A stretch of 64,000 bases of DNA. Source: an uncultured Sphaerochaeta sp. (GTDB lineage Bacteria > Spirochaetota > Spirochaetia > Sphaerochaetales > Sphaerochaetaceae). The DNA lies in assembly GCF_963666015.1 (NCBI RefSeq), contig NZ_OY762555.1:1798001-1862000 (forward strand), given 5' to 3'. The notes under the pieces were generated by a model, which did no database searches, was not told the DNA's origin, and saw only the letters and a list, made by a program, of their open reading frames with translations. The position numbers and the translations under genes were made by a program. Shown one piece after another: positions 44,320 to 52,915 of the stretch; positions within the stretch are counted from its first letter, which is position 1; the number at the start of each line of letters is the position of its first letter.

Positions 44320-45141
44320 ATGAACAGCACGAAAATGACGTTATCGAATAGCCCACTTACCGCCGTGCTCATCCAACTAAAGTTCTCACCAATTATGCAA
44401 ATTGCAGAATATATCCCAAAAGTACAAGATCTGTTGAGGAGAAAAGATTTTCCTCTATTTGATGTGCTACAAGGGGAGAACTTTCAAACAGGCCCACATG
44501 GCGAAATTAAAACAGAGAAGTTAGAGCAATGGGTTTTTTCATCCAATGATTATTCTGAGAATATTCTCATCGACAAGGATACCCTCACCTACCAAATCAC
44601 TGACTGCAGTGGGTATGGTTACCAAGCATTCATTGGAAAATTTATCGAAGCTGTGAACAGTTTCGATTCCATTGTTGATATCTCAGCCGTCACTCGTCTT
44701 GGTCTAAGGTATATTAATGTAATCCCAGAAAAAGAGAACCTTTCTTGGAAAGAAGTATTACATGAGCATTTTCATGGAATGCAATTTCCAGAATCGGTAT
44801 CATGGAGTGACAATGCCTTATTTGCTTACTCAACACAACGCGGGGTTCAAATAAAGTCTATAAAAATGTTGAGCAATTTCCAATTGAGGATTATGCAAAA
44901 CCTCAATGGATATAAATATCCCCAGGATATCATCAAATTCCCATTGGGAGCTCCGGAAGTTTTTAAGGATATAAACCTCGTCACCTTTGTTGATATTGAT
45001 CACTACATTCTCCTGAAAGCAGCAAAAAAACATGAGGTCATTGAACAATTGGACTCCATCTTTGGGGAATTGCATGCAGCCATAGAAGAGGTATTCTTTA
45101 CTAGTGTAATTTCAGAAAAGGCAAAAATTGTATGGAAGTAA
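44320..45141 (+). CDS. TIGR04255-family-like protein, accessory cassette gene 1
   Basis: 273 aa. It resembles the TIGR04255 family of uncharacterised proteins: N-terminal NSPLTAVLIQLKFSP followed by a mid-protein strand VTRLGLRYINVIP. No enzymatic motif, signal peptide or membrane segment is seen. ATG 44320 follows GGAGG by 7 nt; the frame is open to 44269. The DNA is visibly more AT-rich than the MurNAc operon. It overlaps gene 2 by 10 nt. Function unknown; members often sit in accessory regions with HTH partners. Confidence 0.7.
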   Translation: MNSTKMTLSNSPLTAVLIQLKFSPIMQIAEYIPKVQDLLRRKDFPLFDVLQGENFQTGPHGEIKTEKLEQWVFSSNDYSENILIDKDTLTYQITDCSGYGYQAFIGKFIEAVNSFDSIVDISAVTRLGLRYINVIPEKENLSWKEVLHEHFHGMQFPESVSWSDNALFAYSTQRGVQIKSIKMLSNFQLRIMQNLNGYKYPQDIIKFPLGAPEVFKDINLVTFVDIDHYILLKAAKKHEVIEQLDSIFGELHAAIEEVFFTSVISEKAKIVWK

Positions 45142-45845
45142 TGGTAGCTTATAAAGAAATGTATCCAAATAATCTGCTCGATCGCTGGCAATCCTCTGTT
45201 GCTGAATATGGGAGATATACGCAAAAACAGGTTTCCTCAACAGGTTACGACCAAATCCAAATAACCAATTCGATTATTACAACCAGTACGTATAGTAACG
45301 AGATTATTAGATGGTATGCGGGTAATTCTCATTTCCCAAGGTTCTGTATCTCAAATAGTTTCATTTTCGAGAATACCATTGAAAATGAAAATTGCGCTGG
45401 ACTTGAGTCTATTGAAACGAAAGACTATCAAGAGCAATTCGCACAGATCAGCAGTTTCTTCTCCTTCAATAAATCTGAATGGGCGCGAATCTTTTCTGTA
45501 TCAAGAGTGAGTATCTATGACTGGTTAAGCGGAAAAACAACCCCAACAGGAGAGAAAGCATACAAGATAAGTAGTATCTACAAATTAATATGCACCCTAC
45601 CTGATACGAGCATTCCGATTTCCCGTACATACCTGTATCAGAATATCCAGAAGTATAATAAATCATTATTAGACATATTCTTAACAAGCACAGATATTAG
45701 TAAGAATCATGAAGACTTATCTGATATCTTAGCAATTCTGATCCGGCGATCAAAAAACACCCATGACAGATTAGCCAGACTCGCAAAAGACAGGAAGCCA
45801 AATGAAGCAACCTTAGATTATAATCTTAGTAAGTTGCGCTTCTAG
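45132..45845 (+). CDS. HTH-containing protein, accessory cassette gene 2
   Basis: 237 aa. A helix-turn-helix of XRE-like form is visible near residues 116-150 (FNKSEWARIFSVSRVSIYDW, then LSGKTTPTG), in the middle rather than at the N-terminus. Flanking parts are unrecognised. Starts within the end of gene 1. A second ATG at 45141 is possible. Probably the DNA-binding regulator of the cassette, acting on the tandem repeat at 44283-44306; that is inference. Confidence 0.7.
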   Translation: MEVMVAYKEMYPNNLLDRWQSSVAEYGRYTQKQVSSTGYDQIQITNSIITTSTYSNEIIRWYAGNSHFPRFCISNSFIFENTIENENCAGLESIETKDYQEQFAQISSFFSFNKSEWARIFSVSRVSIYDWLSGKTTPTGEKAYKISSIYKLICTLPDTSIPISRTYLYQNIQKYNKSLLDIFLTSTDISKNHEDLSDILAILIRRSKNTHDRLARLAKDRKPNEATLDYNLSKLRF

Positions 45846-45863
45846 ACCACGGTATTTCGTTGG

Positions 45864-46664
45864 ATGAGTGAGCAGAACCTTAACAGGATTCAAGACAATA
45901 ATTGGAAACAGGGCGTCATGATTGAGAATGATCTTAAAGACCAACTGCTTTCCTCCTCTGAGTTCTTTTCATATATCAAAGATTCAGACGTATTGGTTCT
46001 ATATTCCCAAGACTGCGACCTCATCAATCCAAGCCTAGACAAGGAACCGTTTGCTGAATTCTTCTGCGCAAAGAAGATTGAATCCATAGAGTCAAATTTC
46101 GCATTTGGGAAAAACCCAAGGAAACTACATCAAAGAATGCCCACCGGAATCATTCTGGAGTTTGATATAAACAGAAGACTTACGATTAAGAGAAGCCGAT
46201 TAGCAGATATCCGGTTGGAAATACAAAACCCATCAATACCTAGAGAACAGATGGATATAATTCTGGATTGGTACTCCAAAAAGTATACACGACCCGCGTT
46301 CCCCGATACATTCAACAAGATTCTTAAGACTAAGCGAAATATCGACCAGAAATTGACACACCTCAATAACGAGTTTCCATGTATCAAGAGACTCTTCTTT
46401 TTATTACACCCTGAAGAAGAAATTGCACCTACTGAAACGTATAGGCTTAAGGTCATCATTCTATTATCTGGCTTATCACTGGAATCAGATGAAACAATTA
46501 AAGACACAATACACCATAAGTTTGAAGCATTATTCCAAATCGAGCGTATTGCACTTGAAGAGATGTACTGCTTATTCGAAGATGAGATGACACTGTATGA
46601 GTTGGGAATCTATAAAGTCTGGGATAAAGAATACATTACCTTACGAAGTGGATGCCAAGACTAA
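45864..46664 (+). CDS. Unknown protein, accessory cassette gene 3
   Basis: 266 aa, not recognised. Soluble, rich in charged residues, with a conserved-looking segment VLVLYSQDCDLINP near residue 45 and helical C-terminal half. It starts 18 nt after gene 2, with GGATGAGTG as a possible though imperfect ribosome-binding context. AT-rich like genes 1 and 2. The three genes form one transcription unit between the MurNAc operon and the RbsABC operon. Confidence 0.6.
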   Translation: MSEQNLNRIQDNNWKQGVMIENDLKDQLLSSSEFFSYIKDSDVLVLYSQDCDLINPSLDKEPFAEFFCAKKIESIESNFAFGKNPRKLHQRMPTGIILEFDINRRLTIKRSRLADIRLEIQNPSIPREQMDIILDWYSKKYTRPAFPDTFNKILKTKRNIDQKLTHLNNEFPCIKRLFFLLHPEEEIAPTETYRLKVIILLSGLSLESDETIKDTIHHKFEALFQIERIALEEMYCLFEDEMTLYELGIYKVWDKEYITLRSGCQD

Positions 46665-46826
46665 CCCGTTTGCCCCTCTATATGATGTAGTTCTGACCTT
46701 CTGAAAACATCGTTTACATACCAACGAATGTACAAACATTCCTTCAGTCACACCAAGATATATCTCATTATATTTTAGAATTTTAGAATTTTTTGCGCTA
46801 TTCCACCGGAGACTTTTGCGCTCATA

Positions 46827-46880
46827 GTATGAATCATACCGAAAAGAATTATACTTACGAGTATAATACTCATAAGTATA
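46827..46880. promoter_or_regulatory. Stacked palindromes upstream of a 55-aa ORF
   Basis: GTATGA-A-TCATAC at 46827-46839, then TATACT-TACG-AGTATA and ATACT-CATA-AGTATA consecutively from 46850 to 46880, where AGTAT half-sites alternate with 4-nt spacers. Dense operator-like array ending 10 nt before the AGGAGG of the small gene. Confidence 0.5.
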
Positions 46881-46904
46881 ATGTCTCAGCAGGAGGACAA
46901 GAGT

Positions 46905-47072
46905 ATGTTCGTCAGGAAAGATTTCCTACGCCCGGCAGAACTATTCCACTGCATTGAGAACCGTTACTATTACTTATTTAGCAAATCAGGCTTTACCGAT
47001 GAGGTGAAAGCCAATGCCCTGAGAGTGGGAATTACCCTTGTTGCACTGGAAGATCTATTCTTGGTTGACTGA
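46905..47072 (+). CDS. Small hypothetical protein (55 aa)
   Basis: A 55-aa ORF (MFVRKDFLRPAELFHCIENR at the N-terminus) with an excellent ribosome-binding site: AGGAGG 8 nt before ATG 46905. Not recognised; predicted mostly helical, no membrane segment. An in-frame ATG at 46881 overlaps the palindromes. The strong AGGAGG and operator-like repeats argue that it is real and tightly regulated. It is followed by a hairpin before the convergent rbsB-like gene. Confidence 0.5.
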   Translation: MFVRKDFLRPAELFHCIENRYYYLFSKSGFTDEVKANALRVGITLVALEDLFLVD

Positions 47073-47089
47073 GTGGATACAGTAACAGA

Positions 47090-47112
47090 GGGTCACCATT
47101 TGCTGGTGACCC
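47090..47112. terminator. Hairpin between convergent genes
   Basis: Perfect 9-bp stem GGGTCACCA / TGGTGACCC with a TTTGC loop, lying 18 nt after the 55-aa ORF and 28 nt beyond the rbsB-like stop. Could serve both directions. Confidence 0.55.
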
Positions 47113-47140
47113 CCTCCCATAGATAATAATCTACTTGTTT

Positions 47141-48139
47141 CTAGAATACAGAACCTGCGTCGTAGTGGTCCATTACATTGCTCTTGTCAACCAAGACAGA
47201 GGGGAGCACTACAGAAGTCGGCTTACTGGCAGTGTGGAACGCATCAGACTTTCTGCCTTCTGCAACATCCAGACAGTACATGATGGCATCATAGACCATT
47301 GACGGGTGGTAGGTGGCGGTTGCCTTTACCAACGGGTCATTGTTCATGATCATCTCGTATGCTGCCTTGGAGCCTGCACCACCAAAGACCAGCTTGATAT
47401 CCTTTCGGCCACTCTCCTTGATGGCCTGGAGAACTCCAGTCATGACATCATCATCCTGACAGAATACAGCATGGATCTCAGGATACTTCTGGATGTAGTT
47501 CTCCATCAGCTCCAGGCCCTTCTGGGTCGACCAGTCAGCGAAGTCATAGTTTCTTCCACCAGCGAGGTTGACCAAGGATTTCTCCTTCTGCATCTCATCG
47601 AAGAATGCATTCATTCTCTCGCCATCAATTACTACCGGCATTCCGCCCATGGCAACATACTTGGTGAGGCCGTTTTTCTTCATGAAGTCTCTCACGAAGA
47701 TACCGGACACCTTTCCCATCTCAGAGTTGTTACCAGCGAGGTTGATGTAGCCGAAGGATGTATCGGTCAGGCCACGATCGACAACGATACACTTTACGCC
47801 AGAGGCGTGTGCTTCCTTTACCACGGGGGTAAGAGGAGCTGACTCATGAGGAAGGATTACCAGATAGTCCATGCCCCAGACCATGAGGTCTTCGACATCT
47901 GAGATCTGCTTTGCATACCCGTCAGCATGCAATACCTTGAACTCATACTTTCCAGGATACTGCTCCTTCAGTTCCTCGACAGCCTTGTCTGCCCACCAAC
48001 CGACACCTCCTGTCCAGCCGTGGTCAGGAGAGGGAACCGCAATACCAATCTTGGGAACCCCAGCCTCTGAAACACCCTGAGCGAAGACCATACCGGCTAC
48101 AAAGATCATACAGAGAGCGATAATCGTAACTCTTCTCAT
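47141..48139 (-). CDS. Sugar ABC transporter binding protein, RbsB type
   Basis: 332-aa periplasmic binding protein (Peripla_BP_4). Signal peptide ends VFAQG near residue 21; mature start IGIAVPSPDHGWTGGVGWWA is typical. Later features: LVILPHESAPLTPVVKEA near 90 and HAVFCQDDDVMTGVLQAIKE near 205. ATG 48139 follows AAGGAGG by 7 nt; TTG 48145 is less likely. Last gene of the minus-strand operon, which is unusual because the binding protein often comes first. Ligand unknown, probably an inositol-like or rare sugar. Confidence 0.9.
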   Translation of the reverse strand: MRRVTIIALCMIFVAGMVFAQGVSEAGVPKIGIAVPSPDHGWTGGVGWWADKAVEELKEQYPGKYEFKVLHADGYAKQISDVEDLMVWGMDYLVILPHESAPLTPVVKEAHASGVKCIVVDRGLTDTSFGYINLAGNNSEMGKVSGIFVRDFMKKNGLTKYVAMGGMPVVIDGERMNAFFDEMQKEKSLVNLAGGRNYDFADWSTQKGLELMENYIQKYPEIHAVFCQDDDVMTGVLQAIKESGRKDIKLVFGGAGSKAAYEMIMNNDPLVKATATYHPSMVYDAIMYCLDVAEGRKSDAFHTASKPTSVVLPSVLVDKSNVMDHYDAGSVF

Positions 48140-48163
48140 TTCCAATCCTCCTTGATTGAACCT

Positions 48164-49135
48164 TTATTTGTTACCGTTGTTGTACTGCAAAAGTACCGCA
48201 ACAATAATGACAAACCCTTTCACTGCCTGCTGAAGGAATGCACTGATTCCTCCCATGACAAGCATGTTGTTGATGATTCCCAGCATCACCGCACCCATCA
48301 TGGTACCGATGATACTTCCCTTTCCTCCACTCATCAGGGTTCCCCCGATAACCACAGCAGCGATGGCGTCCATCTCATAGCCAGCCCCGTCGCTTGGGTT
48401 GATACAGTTGAGCCTGCTTGACCACATAACAGCGGTCATACCTACCGTAAATCCTGTAATGATATAGGGGAGCCACTTCACAATGGTTATATTGATCGCC
48501 GAGTATTTCGCCACCTGCTCATTGCTTCCTGTTGCACAGAGATAGCGGCCAAAACTTGTATGGTTCAGTATAATATGCAGCAAGATTCCCACGATAAGGA
48601 AACACCAGACCGGAATAGGAAGGCCAAGAAAAATGCCGCTTCCGAGCTTCCCGTAGTCCATATTCTCCGAGAGGATGGTACCTGCATTGGAGATATACTG
48701 AATCAGGGAGCGGAAGATTGACATGGTTCCCAGGGTAACAATGAAGGGAGCCATCTTGAACTTGGCAACCATCACCCCGTTCAGTGCTCCACAGAGAGAG
48801 CCCAAAACCAGGGCAAAGAGGAAGGTCAGGACAATACCCCATACAGACTCTGGGCCGAAGAGATTGAGAAAGTAGATTGCAATCCCTCCCACGAAAGCGG
48901 TCATGGAACCTACTGAGAGATCAATACCTCCACTGATGATTACCAGCGTCATCCCCAAACCAATGATCCCTGTATAGGATATCTGCCTGAGAATGTTCGT
49001 CAGGTTCCTGATCCTTAGAAAATTGGGCCACCCGAGAATGGTGGCGATCACCACAAGGATAAGGAACGCCATCCCTAGGGAGTGGTCCTTCAACTTGAAC
49101 TTTTTCATAGAAGACAGCAGTCTATTTTCACCCAT
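48164..49135 (-). CDS. Sugar ABC transporter permease, RbsC type
   Basis: 323 aa, about nine to ten hydrophobic segments. Family motifs: GLGMTLVIISGGIDLSVGS near residue 58 and LYAIAAVVIGGTSLxGG-like AIAAVVIGGTLMSGGKGSI near 258. Start ATG 49135 overlaps the rbsA-like stop by 8 nt. An internal Met at 49108 exists, but no better ribosome-binding site supports it. Confidence 0.92.
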   Translation of the reverse strand: MGENRLLSSMKKFKLKDHSLGMAFLILVVIATILGWPNFLRIRNLTNILRQISYTGIIGLGMTLVIISGGIDLSVGSMTAFVGGIAIYFLNLFGPESVWGIVLTFLFALVLGSLCGALNGVMVAKFKMAPFIVTLGTMSIFRSLIQYISNAGTILSENMDYGKLGSGIFLGLPIPVWCFLIVGILLHIILNHTSFGRYLCATGSNEQVAKYSAINITIVKWLPYIITGFTVGMTAVMWSSRLNCINPSDGAGYEMDAIAAVVIGGTLMSGGKGSIIGTMMGAVMLGIINNMLVMGGISAFLQQAVKGFVIIVAVLLQYNNGNK

Positions 49136-50648
49136 CTTTTTCTACACCTTTCTTGATTCCTGTCGCATTGAACACAATGTTTTCCTCAGTAATCTGATCC
49201 TCATCCAAGCAGCTTGCTACCTTTCCTTCCCGCATAACGTAGGCCCGGTTGCACATCCCAATAATCTCCTCCATCTCAGAGGAGATGATGATGCAACTGA
49301 TCCTCGCCTCGGAAAGCTGGTGGATGAACTCATAGATCTCACGCTTTGCGTTAATATCAATTCCCCTGGTAGGCTCATCAAGGATGAGAATCTCAGGATC
49401 GGTATCCATCCACCGAGCAAGATACACCTTCTGCTGGTTTCCCCCGCTGAAGAACCGCAACTCCGACTTCTTCGAAGCGGCTACAATATTGAACTCATCG
49501 ATGTAATGATCGCTTGCAGCTGTCTCAGCCTTCTTGTCTATCAGGAGCCCTTTGAGATATTTATCCTTCAGGGAGATCAGGCTGACGTTCTTGGTAATGT
49601 CATAGTTCATAACAATACCCTTGCCCTGCCTGTCTTCACTGATGTAGCCAAGCCCAAGGGATACGGCATCCTTCGCGCTGCGGATTCTCACCGGTTTTCC
49701 CTTGATCCGAATCTCTCCAGCCTCCATTCTCCTAAGCCCCATCACCGCTTCCATCGTCTCAGTTCGACCAGAGCCGACAAGACCGGCAAAGCCCAGGACC
49801 TCTCCTCGATGGAGAGAGAACGAAACATCCTTGACCATGGGCCCACTCTTCAGGTTCTTCACCTCAAGCACAAAGTCCTCTGCCCGTCTATCCTTCTTGG
49901 GAGGGAAGACCTGGCTGAAATCACGCCCAACCATCTTCTTGGCAAGCGTATTTGCATCGAGGTTCTTTACCTCATCCACACTCACCAGTTTCCCGTCCCT
50001 GAGCACGGTAACCCGATCACAGATACTCATGACCTCTTGCAGCTTATGGCTGACAAAAAGCATGGTGACCTTCTTCTCCTTGAGCTTTCGCATCAAAGAG
50101 AACAGGGTCCTTACCTCAACCGGGGTAAGGGTGGTGGTCGGTTCATCAAAGATCAGAACCCTCGTATCGAGGATCATGGCCTTCGCAATCTCAACCATCT
50201 GCTTTTCAGCTACAGAGAGTTCACTGATGTACTTGTTTACATCAAGGGGCATCTTCAGGAGCTCAAGCTGAGCCCTCGCTTCCTCCCGCATCTTTGCCTT
50301 ATCCAGGAGAAGCCCCTTATGAATCTCGTTTCCGAGGAAGATGTTCTCGAATACCGTCAGGTAATTGATCAAGTTGAACTCCTGGGGAACGATACCGATC
50401 CCCAGTTTCTTTGCCGTGATATAGTCGGGAATATTGGAGGGTTGGCCATCCAAGCGGATGGTCCCCTCAGTTTTCTGGTAGATCCCGCTGAGAATCTTCA
50501 TCAACGTGGATTTACCAGCACCATTCTCCCCGATAAGTCCCATGACCTCCCCTTCCCGTATGGAGAAGGAGACCCGGTCAAGCACACGGACAGATGAGAA
50601 TTCCTTGACTATACCTTCTAGACTGAGAAGGATCTTTGGTTGGTCCAT
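49128..50648 (-). CDS. Sugar ABC transporter ATPase, RbsA type (two ATPase domains)
   Basis: 506 aa, fused tandem ATPases. Domain 1: Walker A GENGAGKST, signature LSVAEKQM, Walker B VLIFDEPT. Domain 2: loop GLVGSGRTE instead of a canonical Walker A, signature FSGGNQQK, Walker B ILILDEPTRGID. This asymmetry is normal for RbsA/MglA proteins. ATG 50648 overlaps the TIM-barrel stop (TGATG), with GGAG upstream. Confidence 0.93.
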   Translation of the reverse strand: MDQPKILLSLEGIVKEFSSVRVLDRVSFSIREGEVMGLIGENGAGKSTLMKILSGIYQKTEGTIRLDGQPSNIPDYITAKKLGIGIVPQEFNLINYLTVFENIFLGNEIHKGLLLDKAKMREEARAQLELLKMPLDVNKYISELSVAEKQMVEIAKAMILDTRVLIFDEPTTTLTPVEVRTLFSLMRKLKEKKVTMLFVSHKLQEVMSICDRVTVLRDGKLVSVDEVKNLDANTLAKKMVGRDFSQVFPPKKDRRAEDFVLEVKNLKSGPMVKDVSFSLHRGEVLGFAGLVGSGRTETMEAVMGLRRMEAGEIRIKGKPVRIRSAKDAVSLGLGYISEDRQGKGIVMNYDITKNVSLISLKDKYLKGLLIDKKAETAASDHYIDEFNIVAASKKSELRFFSGGNQQKVYLARWMDTDPEILILDEPTRGIDINAKREIYEFIHQLSEARISCIIISSEMEEIIGMCNRAYVMREGKVASCLDEDQITEENIVFNATGIKKGVEKDG

Positions 50649-51640
50649 CAATTCTCCATTGCTCCATCGAAATCAACATTCGAGGGTTCGAAATCAACTC
50701 TTCTCACCAGTTCAAGTGCTTCACTCGCACCAAACAACCTATCCATGCCATTGTCTTCCCATTCAACGGACAGGGGACCATGGTATCCAGCCGCATTTGC
50801 CTCACGGATGATCATGTCAAAGTCGACATCACCATGACCTGGAGAGACGAAATTCCACCCTCTTCTTAAATCACCGAAGGCTAGGTGGGAACCAAGGATA
50901 CCGCTCCTGCCATCCAGCTTCACCAAGCTGTCCTTGATATGCACATGGTAGATATGAGAAGCAAAATCACGGAAGAAGAGTGCGGGATCGAGTCCCTGCC
51001 ACTGGAGGTGACTTGGATCGAAGTTGATCCCAAGCGCCTCTCGCTTCTTAAACTTCTCCAGGAGACGCTGGGTGCTGTAGTAGTCATAGGCAATCTCAGA
51101 GGGGTGCACCTCAAGAGCAAATTTCACGCCCTGCTTGTCGAACTCATCGAGGATTGGAGTCCAGAGGTCGTAGATCTCCTGGTAGCCATCCTCGATCAAC
51201 TGTTCACTGTTGGCAGGGAACGAGTAGAAATACTTCCAGATCGGGCTACCCATGAAACCGGTAACCACCGAGCATCCCATGTTCTTTGCTGCCTGGGCGG
51301 TGTACTTCATCTGGTCGATTCCCCACTGTCGAATTGCCTTGTCATCACCCTTGAGGCTCTTGGGGGCAAAACCGGCAAGACGAGGATCGCCAAAGGCATC
51401 TCCGACGCACTGTCCGGCAAGGTGGTTTCCCAGGGCATAGCAACCAAGGTTGTATTTCTTCAGGATTGCTTTCTTGTCAGCTACATAGGAGGGATCCTTT
51501 GCAGCCTTCTCAACGTTCATGTGATCACCCCAACAGGCAATCTCAACCCCGTCATATCCCATTTCACTTACGGTCTCACACATCTTCTCAAAGGGAAGAT
51601 CTGCCCACTGTCCGGTAAAAATTGTCACCATTCTAGCCAT
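50648..51640 (-). CDS. Sugar phosphate isomerase/epimerase-like TIM barrel
   Basis: 330 aa, AP-endonuclease-2/xylose-isomerase-like superfamily. Metal-ligand segments: VKFALEVHPSEIAYDYYS near 180, GINFDPSHLQWQG near 217, YHVHIKDSLV near 243 and SVEWEDNGMD near 301, the complete E-D-H-E pattern. AAAGGAG precedes the ATG by 7 nt. Together with the adjacent Gfo/Idh dehydrogenase it probably processes the RbsABC substrate (inositol or keto-sugar type); reaction unknown. Confidence 0.85.
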   Translation of the reverse strand: MARMVTIFTGQWADLPFEKMCETVSEMGYDGVEIACWGDHMNVEKAAKDPSYVADKKAILKKYNLGCYALGNHLAGQCVGDAFGDPRLAGFAPKSLKGDDKAIRQWGIDQMKYTAQAAKNMGCSVVTGFMGSPIWKYFYSFPANSEQLIEDGYQEIYDLWTPILDEFDKQGVKFALEVHPSEIAYDYYSTQRLLEKFKKREALGINFDPSHLQWQGLDPALFFRDFASHIYHVHIKDSLVKLDGRSGILGSHLAFGDLRRGWNFVSPGHGDVDFDMIIREANAAGYHGPLSVEWEDNGMDRLFGASEALELVRRVDFEPSNVDFDGAMEN

Positions 51641-51664
51641 GGATTTGCTCCTTTTTATGATTTC

Positions 51665-52804
51665 TTATAGGTCGACCCAAACAGAGCCTTGCTTGCTGCT
51701 CTCCAGACACCGATTAATGAATTTCACACCATCGAGGCCCTCCTCAACTCCGGGAAAATCCAGATCTGTCTTATCCAGTTTCTCTCCACGAAGTTGCTTT
51801 GAGAGTGCTGAGATGAAAGGCTTGTAAATATTGGCAAATGCCTCGTAGAGTCCCTCAGGGTGTCCTGCTGGCACACGGGAGTACTGCCCGGCTACCGGGT
51901 CGAAGGCCTCACGCCCGCGGCTCCACCTTTGCTTGGGGCCATCACACGGGGTAAAGAAGAAGTAATCAGGGTCCTCCTGCAGCCACTCCAAGCTCCCTTT
52001 CTCGCCGAAAATGCGGATACGGAGGGCGTTGTCATACCCAAAGGCAATCTGGCTTGACCAGTACAGGCCCTTGCCTCCCCCCTCATACTCAACCATCACC
52101 GAGGCATTATCATCCAACGTCCTGCCCTCAACCAAGCTGTCAAGGCGTGCACAGACCTTCTTGATCTTCATCCCGGTAACCGTGGCCACCATGTTCTCTA
52201 TATGGCTTCCGATATCGCCAAGGCAGTTTGTTGCCCCCGATACCTTCGGGTCCATTCTCCAGGGAGCAATGGAACTATGTTCATCGACGGGATTACCCAG
52301 CCAGTCCTGTGGGTACTCTGCATTCACAAACCTGATCTTCCCCAGCACTCCATCCTGGACCATCTTTCTCATCTGCTTCACAGCAGGGTATCCTGTATAG
52401 GTATAAGTAACACCAAAGAGCAAATTCTTCTTCTTGCAGATTTCAGCCAGCTCCTCACTCTGTTCAATACTCCAGGTCAGGGGCTTGTCACAGACAACAT
52501 GAATCCCCTGGGAGAGAAAGGCCTTGCATATGTCAAAGTGGGAAGCGTTTGGTGTAACGCAAACAGCAAAGGCAATGCCGTCTTCCCTGCTTGCTTCCTT
52601 CTCCGCCATTTCATGATAATCGGCATAGAGACGATCATTTGCAACACCGAGCTCTGTTCCAAAAGCTTTCGAATTTTCCACATCACGCGAAAAACACCCA
52701 GCTTTCAAGACAGCAAGATCATCAAGACGGATAGCTTTACGATGTACATCCCCGATAAAGGCTCCTTTTCCACCTCCAATCATTCCATAGGCAATTCGAT
52801 CCAT
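51665..52804 (-). CDS. Gfo/Idh/MocA-family oxidoreductase
   Basis: 379 aa NAD(P)-dependent sugar or inositol dehydrogenase. N-terminal Rossmann motif GMIGGGKGAFIG, then VCDKPLTWSIEQSEEL near 105 with the catalytic lysine of EKP-type motif (here DKP), and DIGSHIENMV near 197 carrying Asp/His. GGAGG precedes the ATG. The upstream region holds strong palindromes and a promoter, so this may be the first gene of a separate transcription unit running to rbsB. Confidence 0.9.
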   Translation of the reverse strand: MDRIAYGMIGGGKGAFIGDVHRKAIRLDDLAVLKAGCFSRDVENSKAFGTELGVANDRLYADYHEMAEKEASREDGIAFAVCVTPNASHFDICKAFLSQGIHVVCDKPLTWSIEQSEELAEICKKKNLLFGVTYTYTGYPAVKQMRKMVQDGVLGKIRFVNAEYPQDWLGNPVDEHSSIAPWRMDPKVSGATNCLGDIGSHIENMVATVTGMKIKKVCARLDSLVEGRTLDDNASVMVEYEGGGKGLYWSSQIAFGYDNALRIRIFGEKGSLEWLQEDPDYFFFTPCDGPKQRWSRGREAFDPVAGQYSRVPAGHPEGLYEAFANIYKPFISALSKQLRGEKLDKTDLDFPGVEEGLDGVKFINRCLESSKQGSVWVDL

Positions 52805-52814
52805 ATTTTCCTCC

Positions 52815-52902
52815 TATGCACGTGCGTGCATAACATTCCGAAAAGCATCGCACGTATGTGTTTCGCACGTGATAATCGTAGCATGTTTTGTGAGTTTTGC
52901 AA
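52815..52902 (-). promoter_or_regulatory. Internal promoter and operator array upstream of the Gfo/Idh gene
   Basis: On the minus strand a -35 TTGCAA (52897-52902) and -10 TACGAT (52875-52880), 16-nt spacer, are followed by GCACGT-rich sites: CGCACGTG at 52864-52871, GCACGTATGTG at about 52850-52860, and the perfect 8-2-8 repeat TATGCACG-TG-CGTGCATA at 52815-52832. LacI-type proteins favour such palindromes, and a LacI gene lies upstream. Confidence 0.5.
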
Positions 52903-52915
52903 GGGAGAGTATGGA

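Noticed and set aside
48993..50597. 534-codon ORF on the plus strand
   Set aside because: It lies entirely opposite the rbsC/rbsA genes, whose motifs are unmistakable; the long open frame is a codon-bias shadow.
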